Under the pieces are notes generated by a model. That model saw only the letters and a list, made by a program, of their open reading frames with translations, was not told where the DNA came from and ran no database searches. The position numbers and the translations under genes are program-made. From Symbiodinium natans (lineage: Eukaryota > Sar > Dinophyceae > Suessiales > Symbiodiniaceae), in the NCBI GenBank assembly GCA_905221605.1, contig CAJNDS010000224.1, positions 750,085 through 814,084 of the forward strand: 64,000 nt of DNA, written 5' to 3'. Of the stretch, positions 59,807 to 64,000 are shown in pieces. Positions within the stretch are counted from its first letter, which is position 1. Every line of letters begins with the position of its first letter.

Positions 59807-60520
59807 GCTTTCTGCTTTGTGCTTTTTGAGTTTTGGTTTTTGCTTTTCGCTTTTTCGTTTGCTTCTGCTTTTGTTTTTGCTTTCTGCTTTTGCCTTTGCT
59901 TTCCGCTTTTTGTTTTTTGTCGCTTTTCTTGTTTTGCCTTTGCTTTTGCTTTTGCGCTTTGTTTTTATCTTTTTTGCTTTTCGCCGTGTTCTTCTACTTC
60001 TGCTTTTTGCTTTCGCTTTTGCTTTGAGCCTTTTGCTGCTCTCTCTTTTCTTTTCTGTTTTTGTTGCTCTTCTTTTTTTCTGCCCATTGCTTTCTGCTTT
60101 ATTGCTTTCGTTCTGCTTACCTTCGATTCCATGTGAAGCCTCTGCATCATTCCATCATGTCGAAATTGCAAAATGAGTATTTTGATAGCTAATTGACCTG
60201 CAGCTTCTTGTACAAAAGCCCTGCGAGCCATTTTTCGCAGAGCAAGCAGACCTGGGAAAACCTTAAACTTGAATTCCAGATTCGGGCCATAGAGCCTTTT
60301 CGCAGAGCAAGAAGTGCTGGGAAAACCTTAAACTTGAAACCCAGATTCGGGCCACTGAGTCTTTTGCAGAGCAAGCAGAACTGGAACCAAAAGCAAAAGC
60401 AAAAGCAAAAGCAAAAGCAACAGCAAAACAAGACATGAAAAGCAAAAAGCGGAAAGCAATCACAAACAAGACGAATGACAAAAAGGCAAAAGCAAAAGGC
60501 AAAGGCAAAAGCCGAGCAGC
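59807..60520. repeat. TTTTGC run, inverted 65-bp units, AAAAGC run
   Basis: TTTTGCTTTTCGCTT-type low-complexity DNA (59807-60115), then unique sequence, then two to three units of the 65-bp repeat in reverse complement (60236-60387), then GCAAAA hexamers (60388-60520). The segment is therefore partly inverted relative to the array on its left, but in an order that is not a simple mirror image. Confidence 0.85.
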
Positions 60521-60635
60521 CCAACGCTAAAACAAGAGTCCCCCAATACCCTCGCCGCCTTAAAAGAAGGGAGCCGCGAAAAATCAGATTGCGCAGAATT
60601 GCAGAATGAACTGCCAGCGTGAGCAATGCAGGTTT

Positions 60636-61134
60636 CTAGCCCGCTGCCTGTGCGGCCAGGTGCGCCTGCGCAGCCGCCGAGGGGCGGCTGGGGGGCGGGC
60701 CGAAGGTGAAATCCTGGAATGGGGAGAGGCTCCGCGTTGCTGCGCTAGTGCAACCAAGAGAGATGCCTACTGTGAGGCCAACTGAAGTTGCGGCAGAGTC
60801 AGTTGTTCCAAGTTCTGCTTGCTTGCTTACTTGCAGATTGAAGCAGTCCTGCAAGAAGCGTCGCAGACCAGCATTCGACATCAGAGGCCGGCCCTTCTTG
60901 TCGCGCGAGGTGCTGTACTGTGAAAAAAGCTCCTGGCAAGAGATGGCAACAGAGAGGGGGAGAGAGGCTCACCTCGTTAAGGGGCGCAGAGATGCGCAGA
61001 GCATGGGAGTCTCGCTTGGGAGTGGCCCCTCTCTCCCTCCCCCTCTCCTGCAGGAACTCTGAGAGGTCATTGTCGGTGACGGCGGACTCCGGCTCGGAGT
61101 CCGAGTCCTCCAACCGCCATTGACGACACGTCAT
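60636..61134 (-). CDS. Small three-exon protein, 88 aa, function unknown
   Basis: Three minus-strand exons, all in phase 0: 61134-61048 (MTCRQWRLEDSDSEPESAVT, DNDLSEFLQ), 60932-60831 (ELFSQYSTSRDKKGRPLMSN, AGLRRFLQDCFNLQ) and 60713-60636 (DFTFGPPPSRPSAAAQAHLA, AQAAG, stop TAG). The first intron is GA-AG, the second GT-AG. The joined product is 88 aa with an acidic Ser/Asp-rich start, a basic/helical middle and a Pro/Ala-rich end. The middle faintly recalls half an EF-hand (D-K-K-G-R) but lacks a full loop. The first Met may not be the true start if more exons lie upstream. Confidence 0.6.
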
Positions 61135-61984
61135 ATAACAGTAATAACAGCGAGGGAGCCGCGGGAGCTGCTCTGCTCTTGCTTTGGCTCTGTGTGCTCC
61201 TTGGAGCCTGGCGAGTCCCGCCCGGGCTCCTGCATCCGGAGGAAAACTGGACCCTTTTTCGCAAGAGAAAGATCATACACACATGGGTCGCCGAGTCTAG
61301 TAGGTCCAGTAGTCTTTCCATGAGCTTGCGTTTTTTTTGTGACAGCCGTGCAGTTCAACCCAAGGTCTGATCCATAGTCAGGTTACTGCACTTCACACAC
61401 AACATTTTTTGTGACAGCCTGTTTCGAACGACGCCCGCATCGCCCACTCCCTCTACAAGCTCTACTGGCTGTGAACCTGCCCCGAAGAACATTGAGCTTT
61501 GGGGATTCAACAGCTGAAGACCGAGTGCTCACGGAGCTCACGGACGCAGACACTCTCAGGGTAAAGCTCTCAACAACACTCTACGAGACCCTTCTGGGGG
61601 GGTCGTTGCCCCAAGAAAGAACAGAACCGTTGGCTTGCTTTTCAAAGCGCTCTTTCAAAGGGGGGCTTTCTACAAGTCTACACAGCAGTTAAATACTCAC
61701 AATACAAGTATAATCGACCCGACAGCAGCAAAACAACAAACCAATCGCGCTGTAGGCTTCCACGAGACACTGCTCCAAGAGACAGAATCAGAACAACAGT
61801 CACACATCGAGGACAGAAGTCGAGCACGCTTGCATCAGCATACAGTGCCTGAAAGAACTGAAGAACTCCGTTGCGCACACCACATCCAGTCTCACAGGCA
61901 AGGCCTCGTGCCCCTCTCTTGGTGTGATGGTGGGGGGGATCCGGGGCCTGTAGCTTCACAACAAAACAGGCCTTGCGCCCTCCC
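61135..61984. other. No supported gene
   Basis: A + strand stretch at ~61460-61560 (VNLPRRTLSFGDSTAEDRVL) is weakly protein-like but cannot be joined to anything. It separates two minus-strand genes and is probably intergenic. Confidence 0.35.
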
Positions 61985-63660
61985 TTATGGAATAAGGGAT
62001 TGTAAATGATGATGTGTGGTTCTGCTTGCCGTCTGAGAGTTGGGCAAGGGGACAAAGACGACCAAGCAGGACTTCTTGCCGGGTTTGCTCTGTCGCGCCA
62101 GGGTTTTTGCTGCTTGGTGGGCTGTGCGCCTATGACCTCAGACCTGGGGCCGAACCCTGCAAGGAGTTGTTTTCCACCGCCTTGCCAGTCATTTGTCCAG
62201 CGACGAACATGTACTTTTCGGCTTTTGGAGGCTTGAACTGCCTCAGGGCCCCCGAGACATCCTCGCCATGGACCCCATGGAAGCGCAGGTGCAGGGTGCA
62301 GTTTGAGAGAGGAGTAAAGCCCTTCCACAATGAAAGTCCTAAAGTCTGAATTTTCACAAGCAACAGTACAAGTCTTAATTCCTGCCTTTGTTCTGGCATC
62401 GCGCCCCATCGGAAGTGACTCCTCGACTTTCTTGTCCCCCTGGAGGCAAAAAAGGCGCAGCAAGAAGATTTAGACTTTCGAGGCCTTCGGGGGCCCCGTC
62501 TGGCCTCTGCACCACGGGCCATCGCTGCTCCCTTGCTGCTCTTCCTTGAGCTCCGGCGCCTGCCGGCCTTACCTGAGACAGCTCACAGCAACAGGAAAGC
62601 GGGCAAGAGATATTCAGTGACAATATACCGATCGCGCAAGCACAAAGTGTGGAGGTGCTTGCGGCGCCCTCTTCTTGTTGCGGGGGTGCCTGCGGCGGCT
62701 GCCGATGCCTGTCGACTGCGCAGCTCCTGGCATCGCAATGAGGCAGAAGGGCAGAAGGGAGCTCTCCGAGCTCTCCGAGCTCTCCATACTCAACGAAGAG
62801 GAGGAGCCTCGGCTTCCGTGTCCTTCCTCGAGGGCCTCCTCTTCGGAGCCTCTTTGGAACCATCCGAGCGCTTTGAGCGGCCCGGGCTCGGACGCTCCGG
62901 ATGCTGGGGAGCCTCTGGAGGCTCCAGAGGCTCCAAAGGCTCCAGTGGCTCAGGCTCTGGGGGCTCTAAAGGGTCCAAGTCCAAGCCTGCCATACCCTCG
63001 CGCGAGGGCGGCCTCTCCAGTCGCTCGAGGCCTTGCCTTGAGACCCTGGAGCCCTCCGAGTTGCGGGAAGCGCCCGGAGCGCCCGGAGCGCCCGGAGCGC
63101 CCGCTCCGTCGCTCTCGCCTGTTGCAAGCGTCCCGCCCTTTCCCTTTCTGCGCTCGGCGCCGTGCGGCTCCGCGCCGTGCGGCTCTGCGCCGTGTGGCTC
63201 TGTGTGCATCGCCCTCTGCGCCGCTGGGTCTTGGACAGCCGCCTCGGGAGCTCGAGAAGTGCTCTGCGCAGTGCTCTCGTCTCCAGCTCCTTCTCCTCCT
63301 TCTCCTGAGAGCATCCTCCTGTCAAAGTGCACATGCGAGAGATACTTCTGGAGTGGGTGTGGAAGGGTATGGAAGGGTCCACAAGAACCAGGAGCAGATC
63401 TCTCATCCAAAAAGAGACGAGCGACAATCTAAGGAAAAAACTCCGCCGGACCAAAGAGAGCAACAAAGCTATCTGCTGTGGCGTGATGGGCGAGCAAGCT
63501 GAGAGGCCGTCCTGGAAGGTATCTTTTCCCAGGGCGCCCTTGGGCTCCGCTGGCTCGGTTGGCTCCTGGGGCTCTGTTGGCTCTCGGGAGAGTCGACCCG
63601 GTGCAGGCCCTGGATGCCGTCGGACGTGTCAACGGTCGCATCAGATGCATCCGGCCCAGA
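61985..63660 (-). CDS. Minus-strand gene with acidic Pro/Glu-rich region, function unknown
   Basis: The two last exons join in phase: 62345-62181 (GFTPLSNCTLHLRFHGVHGE, then GALRQFKPPKAEKYMFVAGQ) and 62074-61985 (KSCLVVFVPLPNSQTASRTT, stop TAA at 61987-61985); the intron is GC-AG. Upstream on the same strand, an exon from 63318 after a TTTGACAG acceptor to ~62791 encodes a disordered segment rich in Glu, Pro, Gly and Arg, with EPHGA x3, PGA x3 and LEP repeats. Another at ~63655-63505 reads ASDATVDTSDGIQGLHRVDS, then Ser/Pro/Gln-rich sequence. Joining the upstream and downstream parts into one gene is inferred from strand and spacing; I found no exon bridging 62790-62346. No family recognised. 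Confidence 0.45.
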
Positions 63661-64000
63661 GCCTCAGGCAGGCAAAAGAAGAGGACAAGCAAAGAAGGAA
63701 GTGAGTGAAGATGAGTGAAGCCACAAAGCAGCAACGTCAAACGTGCAGCACCATCGTGCAGACCGCTTACTGCCTACGAATGCCTACGAGGCCTCGTTGC
63801 TCGCGTTTGAGCTCGCTCTTGTACTCCTGATTGCTCTCACCTGTCCACGGCGCAACTGCGCATGTAGCCGACGGGACCATAGTCAGGACCACACAATGCC
63901 AACGCCAGCGAATTCGATGTGAGATACTCGTCACCCGTCGCAAACCCCTTCTGACAGCTACAAGTAACTCTGCTTGGGAAGCCTGTCAAAGATCCAGGCC
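63661..64000. other. No supported gene
   Basis: Unique sequence at the window edge with no exon I can support. It may hold the 5' part of the minus-strand gene to its left. Confidence 0.35.

Noticed and set aside
59183-60136. 317-aa ORF over the 65-bp array and TTTTGC run
   Set aside because: Low-complexity and repeat translation; unit length of 65 bp rotates the frame.

Overview
The window looks like nuclear DNA of a dinoflagellate (Suessiales/Symbiodiniaceae-like at best guess; species not determinable). Three things point there: protein-coding exons are short and joined by introns whose 5' ends are GT, GC or GA with AG at the 3' end, a splice-site mix reported from dinoflagellate genomes; the gene content fits (one-domain voltage-gated channel with EF-hands, ankyrin-repeat protein, Clp-type AAA+ ATPase, RT genes of site-specific LINE type); and about a third of the sequence is micro-, mini- and satellite repeat. 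There are no bacterial operons, rRNA, CRISPR arrays or recognisable tRNAs.

Layout. 0.8-7 kb (+): exons of a Clp/ClpB-like AAA+ ATPase (Walker A, Walker B, sensor 1, arginine-finger region). 8.9-10.4 kb (+): possible gene for a small secreted or membrane-anchored Ala-rich protein. 12.2-17 kb (+): voltage-gated cation channel, S1-S6 plus EF-hands, with the C-terminus and stop visible and probable N-terminal exons upstream. 17.6-18.1 kb (+): Gln-rich ORF interrupted by one in-frame TAG inside its CAG tract. 18.4-28.3 kb (-): two diverged full-length non-LTR retrotransposon ORFs in tandem (zinc fingers, reverse transcriptase, CCHC, restriction-like endonuclease), sharing a 3' hairpin-like motif. 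28.5-33.7 kb: AT-rich blocks around a GC-rich 95-bp satellite. 34.3-37.3 kb: weak candidate exons. 37.6-43.4 kb: a composite repeat in which two ~0.9-kb direct repeats enclose inverted repeats, a perfect 32-bp palindrome and a 57-bp minisatellite. 45.4-49.7 kb: a possible coiled-coil exon (+), an ankyrin gene (-) and a C-terminal exon pair (+). 54.2-60.5 kb: a ~0.7-kb GTA/TAG trinucleotide array, a C-rich minisatellite, a telomere-like stretch and a higher-order 65-bp array. 60.6-63.7 kb (-): a compact three-exon gene for an 88-aa protein and a gene with a long acidic Pro/Glu-rich segment.

The genes do not form a pathway. Exon joins were deduced by hand from reading-frame continuity and family similarity; most single-exon candidates are marked low confidence. 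Long ORFs inside the repeat arrays are artefacts of repeat periodicity and were not called as genes.
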